A DNA stretch of 64,000 nucleotides, taken from G047528255 sp047528255. Lineage in GTDB: Bacteria; Bacteroidota; Bacteroidia; Flavobacteriales; Blattabacteriaceae. Numbering within the stretch: position 1 is the first letter of the stretch; each line of letters starts with the position of its first letter. This document shows positions 50,564 to 61,529 of the stretch, in pieces. The notes beneath the pieces are model-generated. The model ran no database searches. It was not told the origin of the DNA and saw only the letters and a program-made list of their open reading frames with translations. The DNA lies in NCBI GenBank assembly GCA_047528255.1, contig CP180024.1:1426001-1490000 (forward strand), read 5' to 3'. Position numbers and translations under genes: made by a program.

Positions 50564-51139
50564 GAGCAGGGGGGGGGGAGGTATGATTGGAGGGTTATTA
50601 TATCTTTCATAGATTTTAATAAGGGCAAAGACGGCATAATTCAATAGGTCTATATAATGTCCTTCGGAGGTTTCCGAAACCAGTTTTTTTTGTCTGTTCT
50701 TTTCTACTTGTTTCATGCGTAAGATCTTTTGTAAGATCATATCGGTGATGGACGACAGACGCATTTCTCTCCAAGCTTCCCCGTAATCATGATTTTTCTG
50801 TTCTATCAATGCCTTGGCTCTTGCGATTTGTCGGTCGTAATATTCCAAGGCTTCTTCATACGGCATGTCCGCCTCTAAAGAGGATTTTTTTTCGAGTTGT
50901 ATCAGTCCGATGGCTGCATAATTGATGATAGCTGAGAAGTCTTCCGAAATATCTTCGTTTACTTTTTGGACTCCTTTTTCTTCGATGTTTCGTATACGGT
51001 TGCCTTTGATGAAGATTTGATCCGTCACTGACGATACGCGTAAAATCCGCCAAGAGCTGCCGTACTCTTGCAGTTTTTTTTTGAAAACCTTTCGACATTG
51101 GTTGATGATGAAGTCGAATTGTTCTGAAGTTTTTTCCAT
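50558..51139 (-). CDS. DUF1599 (nucleotide modification associated domain 1) protein
   Basis: Starts MEKTSEQFDFIINQCRKVFKKKLQEYG and contains two similar halves (KEYG..WR.LR..S.TD.I and HDYGEAWREMRLSSITDMILQKILRM), as in DUF1599 proteins of Bacteroidota; function unknown. About 190 residues. A C10 run near the end (plus-strand G's 50569-50578) joins it in frame to doxX. With nine C's the frame would end TGCTCATGA, with the stop overlapping the doxX ATG, the normal coupled arrangement. Divergent from folP with 39 bases between starts. Confidence 0.85.
50569..50578. repeat. G10 homopolymer at the DUF1599/doxX boundary
   Basis: Ten G's on the plus strand (C10 in the coding sense). Its length decides whether DUF1599 stops at an ATGA overlap or reads into doxX. 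Confidence 0.85.
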
Positions 51140-51178
51140 AAGGCTTAATTTCGCGTTAAAATTAGGATTAATTAAAAA

Positions 51179-52009
51179 ATGGTGACAATTTACTGTGCGG
51201 GAGCTTTGATGGATTTTACGATTACTAAAGTGATGGGGGTCCTCAATCTTACACCTGATTCGTTTTATGATGGTGGGAGGTATGTCGGTGAGAATGATAT
51301 GCTTCGGCAAGCAGAACGTATGTTGGAAGAGGGGGCGGACTTTATAGATGTTGGCGGGTGTTCGACTCGACCGGGAGCTGGACTTGTTTCTTTGGAAGAG
51401 GAGCTTAGACGTGTGATGAGGCCGATTGAGCTTGTTTTGAAGCATTTTCCACAAGCGCGCATTTCTATAGATACTTTTAGAAGTGAAGTGGCCTGTGCCG
51501 CGGTTGAATCCGGAGCTTTGATAATCAATGATATATCTGGTGGTGAGTTGGATGAAAATATATTTGAAACGGCAGCTCGACTGAAGGTTCCTTATGTTTT
51601 GAGTCATATACAGGGTAGGCCTGAGAATATGCAAGATGCGCCTCGTTATGATAATATTATTGTTCAGATCAATCGATATTTTTCCGAAAAAATTGCGCAT
51701 TTGCGAGCGTTAGGGGTTGATGATATCATTTTGGATCCGGGTTTTGGGTTCGGAAAGAGTATTGATCATAATCTTCAAATCATAAAAAACCTACCTTTGA
51801 TAGGTTTTGGTGATTATCCTGTTTTAGTAGGACTTTCGAGGAAGTCTACACTTCAAAAGATTTTAGGTATCTGTGCTGACCAGGCTTTGAATGCGACCTC
51901 TGTGATGCACACTTTAACTTTATTGCAGGGAGTGTCTCTGTTGCGAACGCATGATGTGAAAGAATCTTTTGAGTGTATAAAATTAGTCAAAAGTTATAAC
52001 AATATTTAA
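51179..52009 (+). CDS. folP: Dihydropteroate synthase
   Basis: Condenses p-aminobenzoate with hydroxymethyldihydropterin pyrophosphate in folate synthesis. 276 residues. MGVLNLTPDSFYDGG, DVGGCSTRPGA, SIDTFRSEVA, INDISGG, DPGFGFGKSIDHN and GLSRKST motifs are all present. The start at 51179 is kept because TIYCAGALMDFTITKVMG aligns with the usual N-terminus. Paired with cdaA as in other Bacteroidota. Confidence 0.96.
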   Translation: MVTIYCAGALMDFTITKVMGVLNLTPDSFYDGGRYVGENDMLRQAERMLEEGADFIDVGGCSTRPGAGLVSLEEELRRVMRPIELVLKHFPQARISIDTFRSEVACAAVESGALIINDISGGELDENIFETAARLKVPYVLSHIQGRPENMQDAPRYDNIIVQINRYFSEKIAHLRALGVDDIILDPGFGFGKSIDHNLQIIKNLPLIGFGDYPVLVGLSRKSTLQKILGICADQALNATSVMHTLTLLQGVSLLRTHDVKESFECIKLVKSYNNI

Positions 52010-52071
52010 TGTAATTTTAATAAATTGTTCGTGTTTTTTTTCTAAAATACTTACCTTTTTTTTATTTAAAG

Positions 52072-52848
52072 ATGCAGTTAAACGTATTGGATATTTCTAT
52101 AGTTGATTTTTTTGACGTGGTTTTGGTGGCCGCTTTTCTTTACCAAGTTTATCGACTTTTGAGAAATACGATGGGGCTAAGAATTTTTTACGGTGTTATC
52201 GTCGTATTCATTTGTTGGAAGGCCGCACAGTTTTTGGATATGGTGTTGATCAGTGAGATATTAGGAGGTATATTCAGCGTGGGATTCGTGGCTTTGGTAG
52301 TTGTTTTTCAGCCTGAGTTGAGGCGATTTTTATTGACGTTGGGAGGTAGATCTTTTGTGGGGAGGTTTGGTAAGTTGTTCAAAAAAAAACAGGATTCTTA
52401 TATGCAAATCGAAACAATAGATGCTATTGTGGAGAGTTGTGTCAAATTTTCAAATGACAGGATCGGAGCTATAATTGCCATTCAAGTGCACGAACCAGTA
52501 GAAGAATTTATTTCCGGTGGGGATTTTGCCGATATACTTGTGACATCCTCTATTTTGGGAAATATTTTTCCCAAGACGAGCAGTTTGCATGATGGAGCCG
52601 TGATTGTTGTTGGAGATAGAATTGTAAGAACACGGGCAGGGTTGCCTATCTCCGAGAGAAAAGATATTCCTTCTAGCGTGGGGTTTCGTCATAAGGCGGC
52701 AATCGGGTTCTGTGATAAGACCGAGGCTATTTGTATCGTTGTATCTGAGGATACGGGGTATATTTCTTACATCAGAGGAAGGAGAGAGATGTTTGTCGTC
52801 AATGCTAAACAATTAAGAGCGGAATTGATCGAAGATCTTCATAGTTGA
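52072..52848 (+). CDS. cdaA: Diadenylate cyclase CdaA
   Basis: Membrane-bound enzyme making c-di-AMP from two ATP. 258 residues: three N-terminal hydrophobic segments (about 10-30, 38-58, 64-84), then the DisA_N domain. DGA motif at D174-G175-A176 is intact (LHDGAVIV). The second ATP-contact motif, usually T-R-H-R, reads F205-R206-H207-K208. The frame is otherwise normal, ending KQLRAELIEDLHS. Follows folP by 62 bases. The 75 bases after it hold nothing recognisable. Confidence 0.94.
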   Translation: MQLNVLDISIVDFFDVVLVAAFLYQVYRLLRNTMGLRIFYGVIVVFICWKAAQFLDMVLISEILGGIFSVGFVALVVVFQPELRRFLLTLGGRSFVGRFGKLFKKKQDSYMQIETIDAIVESCVKFSNDRIGAIIAIQVHEPVEEFISGGDFADILVTSSILGNIFPKTSSLHDGAVIVVGDRIVRTRAGLPISERKDIPSSVGFRHKAAIGFCDKTEAICIVVSEDTGYISYIRGRREMFVVNAKQLRAELIEDLHS

Positions 52849-52923
52849 AATATTTCTTGTACAGAAGGTTGCTTCAAATGAACATCTGTTTTGTATCTTG
52901 ATAGGGATATTAGTTTTGTATTG

Positions 52924-53458
52924 AGACCATTGAGTTAATGCTGGATTACGTTTATTCAACCTCCTAGATAGGCTTCGTTAAAGAAGATCTAGGTTTATTC
53001 TTTCACATTGTATTTGAAATACTATTAATTATAAATGAATTAATTATATCTATTTTTATAAACATTGCATAGTAATACCAGGGGGACGATACAAATTATG
53101 TACCTTAACCTCCTAAGATGCTGGGCATGTACACGAGCTAATCATTTGTAATGAGTCTTTCCTAATCTAAACCAACGCTTTATACTGCTAAAAGTATGAT
53201 CTACTACCCATCGTGTTTTACTCGCTTATTTGTTGAATAAGTATAAGTCCTACTTAAGAGACGGTTCCTATAGGATTTCTTCTGTATACTGTATTTTATG
53301 CCTCTACTGTGAAAGTAACACTACGTTGGCTGGAACGTGCTAACCTTTGTCTGCATATACTTCTCTGAGGTCATATTCTAGTTTTCTTATTAATGGTTTT
53401 AGCCCTTTACTATCATTTTCATTGACGGCTACGCTATGTACTGCTAGTATCATTCCAT
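52924..53458 (-). mobile_element. IS5-like element copy 28 (right part)
   Basis: Minus-strand right end and C-terminal transposase remnants, cut at ATTCCAT where copy 29 begins. Confidence 0.9.
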
Positions 53459-53939
53459 GAGAATGTTGCATGGGATAAGGAGGTTAAAATATTTGTAATA
53501 TCAATATATTTTTTTGTCTACTTGGAGTAGAAAATAAAAAATTTGGCTCTATGCTTAGAAGTATCGCACAAATAAACTTTAGTGAACTATATATGGAGGT
53601 TCTACCAGAAGGAGTGAGTTTTTCAAAAGGTTAAAAACCTTGATCCAGTGGGAGGGATGGAGAAAAAAAATAAGGAAAATATATCAAAAGGAGCAGAGAA
53701 TAAAAGGCCAAGCTACTTACAGTAGAATATCGTTATTTAAGCTGATGCTTTTGAGTCACTAGTATGATTTCAGTGATGTAGGAACGGAAGAATTGGTGAA
53801 AGAATCCTTTAGCTGCATGCGTTTTTGTGGTTTTCGATTGGAAGATCAGATCCAAAATTATACGATTCTATGCAGATTTCTCAATGAAATAGTTCCAAAA
53901 AGGCATATGAGAGCTTACTGAACAAGATCAATAAGGAAT
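53459..53939 (+). mobile_element. IS5-like element copy 29 (first 481 bases)
   Basis: Left end to AATAAGGAAT, cut where copy 30 begins. It is the complement of the pieces that begin at GGAAT in copies 2 and 16. Confidence 0.9.
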
Positions 53940-55207
53940 GAGACCATTGTGTTAATAGTGGATTACGTTTATTCAGCCTCCTAGATTTTATTCGTTAGAG
54001 AAAATATAGATTTAGTCTTTTACATTATATTCGAAAACTATTGATTGTTAATTAATTAATTATATCTATTTTTATGAACAGCGCATAATAATTACAGGGG
54101 CACGATACAAATTATGCGCCATAGCCTCCATAAGATGCTGGGCATGCACACGATCTAATCCTTTGTAACGACCTTTCCTGATCCAAAACAACGCTTTATA
54201 CTGCCAAAAGTACGTTCTACTACCCATCGAGTTTTACTCACTAATTATGTTGAATAATATAGACATACCTACTTAAGGAGGATTCCTATAGGCTTTCTTC
54301 TGTATACGGTATTTGATGCCTCGATTATGAAAGTAAGACACGTTGGCGGCTGGCACTTGGTAAACTTTGTCTGCATATACTTCTCTGGGTTTATATCCTA
54401 GTTTGTTTATTAATCGCCTTAGCCCTCTACTATCATGCTCATTGGCTGCTACGCTATGTACAGCTAGTATCATTTACCCCCCCCTATCTATTTCTTCTAT
54501 CCGTAGTAGAGTTTACCTGATTTCTTGAGCCATTTTCCTTGAGTGTCTACTCCTGATTGAGTCNCTTTTTTNNCCCTTNCTTTTCTTTNNNTGATTTNNN
54601 TTTTNCCNNTNTTCNTTCCGATCCTCCACTANNTAGNNGTANGANNNCCNNTTGGGANNAAGGGNNNCTCACTGTAATNNTNGCATCTANTATCACNCNT
54701 GTTTTAACTANNNCCTGATNNTTTTCTAATTCCTTATTGANCTTTTTCAGTAAGNNCTCATATNCNTTTTTGGCTACTATTTCATTGCNAAATNTNCATA
54801 GAGTCGTATGATNTGGAATNTGATCTTCCAATNGAAAACCACAAAAGCGCATGCAGCTCAAGGATTCTTTCANCAATTCTTCCGTTCCTANNATCACTGA
54901 GATCATACCANTNACTNAAAAGNATCATNTTAAANAANGATATTNCACTGTANGNAGGTTGGNCTTTTATTNCCTGTCCTTTTTGATATATTTTTCTTAT
55001 TTCTTTTTCTATCCCTTCCCAGTGGATCAAGGTGTTTAACCTTTTGAAAAACTAACACAGTTCTGGTAGAACGATCCATATATACTTTACTTTTGTGCGA
55101 TGCTTTTGAGTATAGAGCCGAATCTTTTTTTTATTACTACTCCAGATATACGAAATAATATATTGATTTACAAATATTTTAAATCATTTCTCTCATGCAA
55201 CGTTCTC
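53940..55207 (-). mobile_element. IS5-like element copy 30 (both ends, many N's)
   Basis: Full-length minus-strand copy. Between 54564 and 54963 more than 60 positions are N, scattered rather than in a block, suggesting that reads from several IS copies were merged. Flanks GGAAT and AAAAC differ. Confidence 0.92.
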
Positions 55208-55243
55208 AAAACTAGTATTTCATTCGAAAACTTGCATACATTT
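55208..55243 (-). mobile_element. IS5-like element copy 31 (short internal remnant)
   Basis: ACTAGTATTTCATTCGAAAA... closely resembles the minus-strand internal segment around the FRNEIVAKK codons. Only about 35 bases, so tentative. Confidence 0.45.
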
Positions 55244-55255
55244 AGTGCCTGTATC

Positions 55256-55337
55256 GCGGGTGTGGTGGAATTGGTAGACACGCCAGACTTAGGATCTGGT
55301 TCCGAAAGGTGTGGGGGTTCGAGTCCCTTCACCCGCA
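55256..55337 (+). tRNA. tRNA-Leu (anticodon TAG)
   Basis: Acceptor GCGGGTG/CACCCGC, D-arm with GGTAGACACG, anticodon arm CCAGA-CTTAGGA-TCTGG (TAG), a short variable arm typical of class II tRNA, and T-arm GGTTCGAGTCC. Discriminator A; the following bases are CTA, so CCA is not encoded. It stands alone between IS remnants. Confidence 0.97.
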
Positions 55338-55354
55338 CTATTGCTTAATAGTTA

Positions 55355-55745
55355 AGAGTCTTTCCTGGTCCAAATCAACGTTTTATACTGCTAAAAGTTC
55401 GTTCTACTATCAATCGATTTTTACTCACTAATTATGTTGAATAGCATAGTCCAACTACTTAAGGGACGGAGGCCTATAGACTTTCTTCTGTATACTGTTT
55501 TTGATGCCTCGACTATGAAAGAAAAACATGTTGACTGGAACTTGGTAATCTTTTTCTGCATATATTCCTCTGAGTTTATACCCTAGTTGGTTATTAATAC
55601 TTTTTTCCTCTCCTCCTTCCGATCCTTCACTACGGAGTGGAGTGCCCCACTTGGGAGCAAAAGACCTCACTGTAATACTGGAGCATCTACTATCACTCCT
55701 GTTTTAACTATTACCTAATGTTTTTCTAATTTCTTATTAATCTTT
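55355..55745 (-). mobile_element. IS5-like element copy 32 (internally deleted)
   Basis: Minus-strand fragment from the FGSIKRWFG codons to the KINKEL codons, with an internal deletion of a few hundred bases near 55600. Cut at TTAATCTTT where copy 33 begins. Confidence 0.82.
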
Positions 55746-57008
55746 GAGAACGTTACATGAGAGAAGGAGGTTAAAATATTTGTAAATCAGTATATTGTTT
55801 CGTATATTCTGGAATAGAATATAAAAAAATTCGGATCTATCCTTAGAAGCAGCGCAGAAATAATCTTTAGTGAACTACATATGGAACGTTCTACCAGAAG
55901 GAGTGAGTTTTTCAAAAGGTTAAACACCTTGATCCAGTAGGAAGAGATGGAGAAAGAAATAAGAAAAATATATTAAAAAGGCCAGGGAATAAAGGGCCAA
56001 CCTTCTTACAGTGGAATATCGTTATTTAAGATGATGCTTTTGAGTCATTGGTATGATCTCAGTGATGTAGAAACAGAAGAATTGGTGAAAGAATCCTTGA
56101 GCTGTATATGCTTTTGTGTTTTTTGATTGAAAGATCAGAGCCTAGATCATACGACTCTAGATTTCGCAATGAAATAGTAGCCAAAAAGGCATATGAGCGC
56201 TTACTGAAAAAGATCAATAAGAAATTAGAAAAGCATCAAGCTATAGTTAAAACAGGAGTGATGGTAGATGTCAGTATTACAGTGAGTCTCCTTGCTCCCA
56301 AGGGAGCTCCTACCTACGTAGTGGAGGATCGGAAGGAAGATTGGCAAAAAAATCAGTCAAAGAAAAGCAAGGGTAAAAAAAAGCGACTCAATCAGGAGTA
56401 GACACTCAAGGAAAATAGCTCAAGAAATCAGGTAAACTCTACTACGGATAGAAGAATAAGATAGGGGAGGGTATCATGGAATGATACTAGCTGTACATAG
56501 CGTATCAGCCAATGAGCATGATAGTAGAGGGATAAAGCCATTAATAAGCAAAGTGGATATAAACCCAGAGAAGTATAGCAACAAAGGTTACCAAGTGCCA
56601 GCCAACGTGTCTTATTTTCATACTCGAGGCATCAAAGCCCGTATACAGAAGAAAGCATATAGGAACCGTCTCTTAAGTAGGATAGCTATATTATTCAATA
56701 AATTAGTGAGTAAAAACCGATGGGGAGTAGAATGTACTTTTGGCAGTATAAAGAGTTGGTCTGTATCAGGAAAGACTCATTATAAAGGATTAGATCGTGT
56801 GCATGCCGAGTATTTTATGGAGGCTATGGCGCATAATTTGTATCGTGCCCTTGGAACTATTATGAACTGTCCATAAAAATAGATATAATTAATTAACTTA
56901 TAATCAAAAGTATTTCGAATACAATGTGAAAGACTAAATCCATATTTTCTTTAACGAGACCATTTAGGAGTCTAGATAAATGTAATCCACCATTAACACA
57001 ATAGTTTC
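55746..57008 (+). mobile_element. IS5-like element copy 33 (both ends present)
   Basis: Full-length plus-strand copy. A C-terminal stretch of 131 codons (56481-56876) is open, but its second Asp region has lost a base (VDINPEKYSNKGYQ). Flanks TCTTT and GGTGA differ. Confidence 0.92.
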
Positions 57009-57093
57009 GGTGAAAGACTAAATCTACATCGTTCTCCAACGAAGCCATATAGGAGGCTGAATAAACGTAATCTACCATTAATACAATGATCTC
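57009..57093 (+). mobile_element. IS5-like element copy 34 (right-end fragment)
   Basis: 85 bases of right end directly after copy 33 in the same orientation, the only parallel junction in the window. Confidence 0.85.
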
Positions 57094-57371
57094 ATAGTTA
57101 CCTTCACTATAGGAGATTGTCTTTTATTCCCTGTCCTTTTCATATATTTTTCTTATTTCTTTCTTCATCCCTTCCTAGTGGATCAATATGTTTAACCTTT
57201 TGAAAAACTCACTCCTTCTGGTAGAACGTCCATATATAGTTCACTAAAGCTTATTTGAGCGGTGCTTCTGAGAATAGCTCCGAATCTTTTTTTATTTTCT
57301 ACCCAGATATACGAAAAAATATATTGATTTACAATTATTTTATATCCCCCCTTATCTCATGCAACGTTCTT
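57094..57371 (-). mobile_element. IS5-like element copy 35 (first ~278 bases)
   Basis: Minus-strand left part starting at ATAGTTACC, the mutated equivalent of the ATAAC site used by copies 12/13 and 36/37. Confidence 0.87.
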
Positions 57372-57485
57372 GACTCAGAATTATTCTGAATAATTTTTTA
57401 ACTTACACAGTTAATGAGATACTTCCATTTTTTTACCAAAAAAAATTGTGATCCCTGATCGGACTTTGTCTACCTTAGCCCGGCT

Positions 57486-59021
57486 ATGGAAAAAAAACAT
57501 CCTTCATCTTACGATCGAAAAAAATTCACATCGATCCCTTTTGTTCGTGGCAAGATACCGCCTCAAGCCTTGGATCTTGAAGAGGCTGTTTTGGGGGCGA
57601 TGATGATTGATAAAAAGGGTTTGGATCAGGTCATCGATATTCTTGTTCCGGACATATTTTATAAGCCAGCGCATCAAGAGATCTTTCGAGCCATTCAAAA
57701 GCTCTTTCATGATTCTCAACCTGTAGATTTGATTACAATTTCCGATTGTTTGCGTCAGGACGGGAACATGGACCTTGTGGGAGGGGATTATTATCTGATT
57801 CAACTTTCTCAGAAGGTGATCTCTTCGGCTCATATCGAGTACCATACTCGTATCATTCAACAAAAATTTATTTTGCGCCGTTTGATAGAAATTTCTTCTG
57901 AGCTTATAGAACAGGCTTATGATGAAACTATTGATGTTTTCGAGCTTCTTAATATGTCTGAAGCCAAGATTTTCGAGATCACGCATGGTCATCTGAAACG
58001 AAGTTCCGAGACGGCCCAAACGCTTATTTATCAAGCTATAGATCGAATAAAAAAGGTTGAGGCCACTGAAGGATTGAGTGGGGTGGCTTCGGGTTTTGTC
58101 AAGCTTGATAGGCTTACCTCGGGTTGGCAAAGGTCTGACCTAATAATTTTTGCTGCTCGTCCCGGTATGGGTAAGACAGCGTTTATACTCTCGATGGCCA
58201 GAAATATCGTTGCCGAACAAAAGATACCTGTTGCTTTCTTTTCTTTGGAGATGTCTTCCATTCAATTGATTACCAGGTTGATTGCTTCCGAGACGGGGAT
58301 TTCTTCTGAAAAATTGAGGAGGGCTCAGTTGTCGAATGTTGAATGGAGCCAACTTTACTCTAAGGTGAAGCGTCTGGAAGAATCGCCGTTATTCATTGAT
58401 GATACTCCGGCTCTTTCTGTGTTTGATCTACGTGCTAAATGTCGTCGTTTGGTATCCCAACATGGGGTGCGTTTGATCATGATCGATTATTTGCAGCTTA
58501 TGGCTGCGGATGTTGGAGGCAAGCATGGCAATCGTGAGCAAGAAATATCTATTATCTCTCGAAGTTTGAAGTCTATAGCGAAGGAGCTTGACGTGCCCGT
58601 GATTGCTCTTTCGCAACTTTCGCGTGCCGTAGAGACGCGTGGGGGGAGCAAGCGCCCCTTACTTTCTGATCTGCGCGAGTCCGGAGCCATCGAGCAAGAT
58701 GCCGATATCGTTTCGTTTATTTACCGTCCCGAGTATTATGGTTTCAGCACTTGGGATGATGATGGAGCAACTCCTTGTCAGGGTCAGGCTGAGGTGATTA
58801 TTGCCAAGCATCGCAATGGAGGTCTGGATAATGTGCGTTTGCTCTTCATCAATGAACAGGCTAAATTTGTGGATATGGAGGAATATTCTTTTGCCGATGT
58901 AGGCGCTCACATCGAAGCTCTTCAATCAAGCATGAATGAACATGCTGCTCCGAATCATGTGTACTCCAATCATGGTTTGGATCTTCCTCAAGACCCTTCG
59001 TCGAGTTTCCCTATTGAATAG
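57486..59021 (+). CDS. dnaB: Replicative DNA helicase DnaB
   Basis: Hexameric 5'-3' helicase of the replication fork. 511 residues. N-terminal DnaB domain (IPPQALDLEEAVLGAMMID), linker, then RecA-like core with Walker A ARPGMGKT at 224-231, Walker B LIMIDYLQLM, and RESGAIEQDADIV followed by AKHRNGG. C-terminal tail of about 50 residues is variable. No intein or frameshift. The 228 bases downstream (59022-59249) hold no gene I recognise. Confidence 0.97.
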   Translation: MEKKHPSSYDRKKFTSIPFVRGKIPPQALDLEEAVLGAMMIDKKGLDQVIDILVPDIFYKPAHQEIFRAIQKLFHDSQPVDLITISDCLRQDGNMDLVGGDYYLIQLSQKVISSAHIEYHTRIIQQKFILRRLIEISSELIEQAYDETIDVFELLNMSEAKIFEITHGHLKRSSETAQTLIYQAIDRIKKVEATEGLSGVASGFVKLDRLTSGWQRSDLIIFAARPGMGKTAFILSMARNIVAEQKIPVAFFSLEMSSIQLITRLIASETGISSEKLRRAQLSNVEWSQLYSKVKRLEESPLFIDDTPALSVFDLRAKCRRLVSQHGVRLIMIDYLQLMAADVGGKHGNREQEISIISRSLKSIAKELDVPVIALSQLSRAVETRGGSKRPLLSDLRESGAIEQDADIVSFIYRPEYYGFSTWDDDGATPCQGQAEVIIAKHRNGGLDNVRLLFINEQAKFVDMEEYSFADVGAHIEALQSSMNEHAAPNHVYSNHGLDLPQDPSSSFPIE

Positions 59022-59249
59022 GGTGAGCCTTAGAGGGTGTGTGAGGAGATGAGGGTTCCCCCCTTTAAGTCTTTTTTTACGTAATTTGGTAGCTGAAGTT
59101 CATGATGATCGTGTTTGTTTTGGAACGTTCTGTTATGTTGAAGGACCGTCGTAAGTATTGCTCCTCGTTAGAATTTTTCCTGTAATTTGAAAGATGTCTA
59201 CCTTGTGTTTTTCAAATCGGCTAGTTTTCTTCCCTTTTTTTCATGATTT

Positions 59250-60252
59250 GAGACTATTGTATTAAGGTGGATTACGTTTATTCAGCTATTCTAGATAGGC
59301 TTCGTTAGAGACGATGTAGATTTAGTTTTTCATATTGTATTCGAAATACTATTTATTATAAATCAACTAATTATATCTATTGTTTATGAACAACGCATAA
59401 TAATACCAGGTACACGATACAAATTATGAGCTATAGCCTCCATACGATGCTGGGCATGTACACGCGCTAATCGTTTGTAACGACCCTTTCCTGATCCAAA
59501 CCAACGTTTTATACTGCTATAAGTACGTTCTACGCCTCATCAGGTTTTACTCACTAATTATGTTGAATAATATAGCTATACTTGCTTAAAGAATGCTTCT
59601 TATATGCTTTCTTCTGTATACGATCTTTAATGCCTCGACTATGAAAGTAAGCCACGTTGGTTGGAACTTGCTAGTCTTTGTCTGCATATACTTCTCTGGG
59701 GTTATATGCTAGATTGCTTATTACTAACTTTAGTCCTCTACTATCATGATCATTGGCGGCTACGCTATGTACTGCTAGTATCATTCCATTTTTATCCATC
59801 CCTATGAGCTTCTTGTATCCGTAGTAGAGTTTACCTGATTTCTTGAGCCATTTTCCTTGAGTGTCTACGCCTGATTGAGTCTCTTTTTTCACCCTTTCTT
59901 TTCTTTGACTGATTTGCTTTTACCCTCTTCCTTCCGATTCTACGACTACGTAGTCGTAGAAGCTCCCCTTGGGAGATAGGGATTCACTGTAATACTATCG
60001 TCTACTATCACTCCTGTGTTAACTATCATCTTGATGTTTTTCTAATTCCTTATTGATCTTTTTCAGTAGGCTCTCATATGTTTTTTTAGCTGCTATTTCA
60101 TTGCGAATGATGAATAGATTTCATATAATATGTGATCTGATCTTCCAATCGAAAACTACAAAAGTGAGTGCAGTTCAAGGCTTATTTCACCAATTCTCCG
60201 TTTCTAGATCACTGAGATCATATCAGGACTTAAAAGCATCATCATAAATAAC
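59250..60252 (-). mobile_element. IS5-like element copy 36, right part (interrupted by copy 37)
   Basis: Right end to the ATAAC site. Together with 61530-61804 it makes a complete element. It carries the perfect palindrome CTACGACTACGTAGTCGTAG at 59940-59959. Transposase decayed. Confidence 0.93.
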
Positions 60253-61529
60253 GAGAACGTTGCATGGGGGAGAAGGAGTTTAAAATATTTGTAATATCAA
60301 TATATTGTTTTGTCTACTTGGAGTAGAAAATAAAAAATTCGGCTTTATACTCAGAAGTACCGCACAAATAAGCTTTAGTAAACTATATATGGGACGTTCT
60401 ACCAGAAGGCGTGAGTTTTTCAAAAGATTAAAAACCTTGATCCACTGGAAAGGGATGAAAAAAGAAATAAGAGAAATATATCAAAAAGGCCAGGGATAAA
60501 AGGTCAATCGGCTTATAGTGGAATATTGTTATTTAAAATGATTCTTTTGAGTTACTGGTATGATTTCAGTGATGTAGGAATGGAAGAATTGATAAAAGAA
60601 TCCTTGAGCTACATGCGCTTTTTTGGTTTTCGATTGGAAGATCAGATCACAGATCATATGAATCTATGCAGATTTCGCAATGAAATAGCAGCTAAAAAAA
60701 CATATGAGGCCTACTGAAAAAGATCAATAAGCAATTAGAAAGGCATCAGGTGATAGTTAACACAGGAGTGATAGTAGATGATAGTATTACAGTGAATTTC
60801 TTTCTCCCAAGGGAGCTCCTACGACTACGTAGTCGTAGAATCGGAAGGAAGAGGGCAAAAGCAAATCAGTCAAAGAAAAGAAAGGGAGAAAAAGAGACTC
60901 AATCAGGAGTAGACACTTAAGGCAAATGGCTCAAGAAATCAGGTAAACTTTACTACGGATACAAGAAGCTCATAGGGAGGTTATAAAAATGGAATGAGAG
61001 TAGCCGTACATAGCCTAGCAGCTAATGAGCATGATAGTAGAGGGCCTAAAGGTATTAATAAGCAAACTAAGATATAACCCCAGAGAAGTATATGCAGATA
61101 AAGGTTACCAAGTTCCAGTTAACGTGTCTTACTTTCATAGTCGAGGCATCAAAGACCGTATACAAAAGAAGGCCTATAGGACCTTACCTTGAGTAGGATA
61201 GCTATATTTATTCAACATAATTAGTGAGTAAAACCCGATGGGGTGTAGAACGTACTTTTGGTAGTATAAAGTGTTGGTTTGGATCAGGAAAGTATTTTTA
61301 CAAAGGATTAGCTCGTGTGAATGCTCAGCGTTTTATGCAAGCTATGGCGCATAATTTGTATCGTTCCCCTGGCATTATTATGCGATGTCCATAAAAATAG
61401 ATATAATTAATTGATTTGCAATCAATAGTATCCCGAATACAATGTAAAGGACTAAATCTACATCGTTCTCTAACGAATCCCCTCTAGGAGGCTGAATAAA
61501 TCTAATCCACCATTAAAAAAAATGGTCTC
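60253..61529 (+). mobile_element. IS5-like element copy 37, nested in copy 36
   Basis: Full-length copy inserted antiparallel into copy 36. Exact 5-base duplication ATAAC at 60248-60252 and 61530-61534. It carries the same private 20-base palindrome at 60819-60838. Transposase broken in several places. Confidence 0.96.

Noticed and set aside
50306..51700. A 464-codon minus-strand open frame
   Set aside because: Its first ~185 codons are antisense to folP; the real gene starts at 51139, and its extension into doxX comes from the C10 tract.
59022..59249. Possible remnant of a gene downstream of dnaB
   Set aside because: No frame gives a recognisable family; a weak GAGGG...CCCCT stem near 59050 is not convincing as a terminator.
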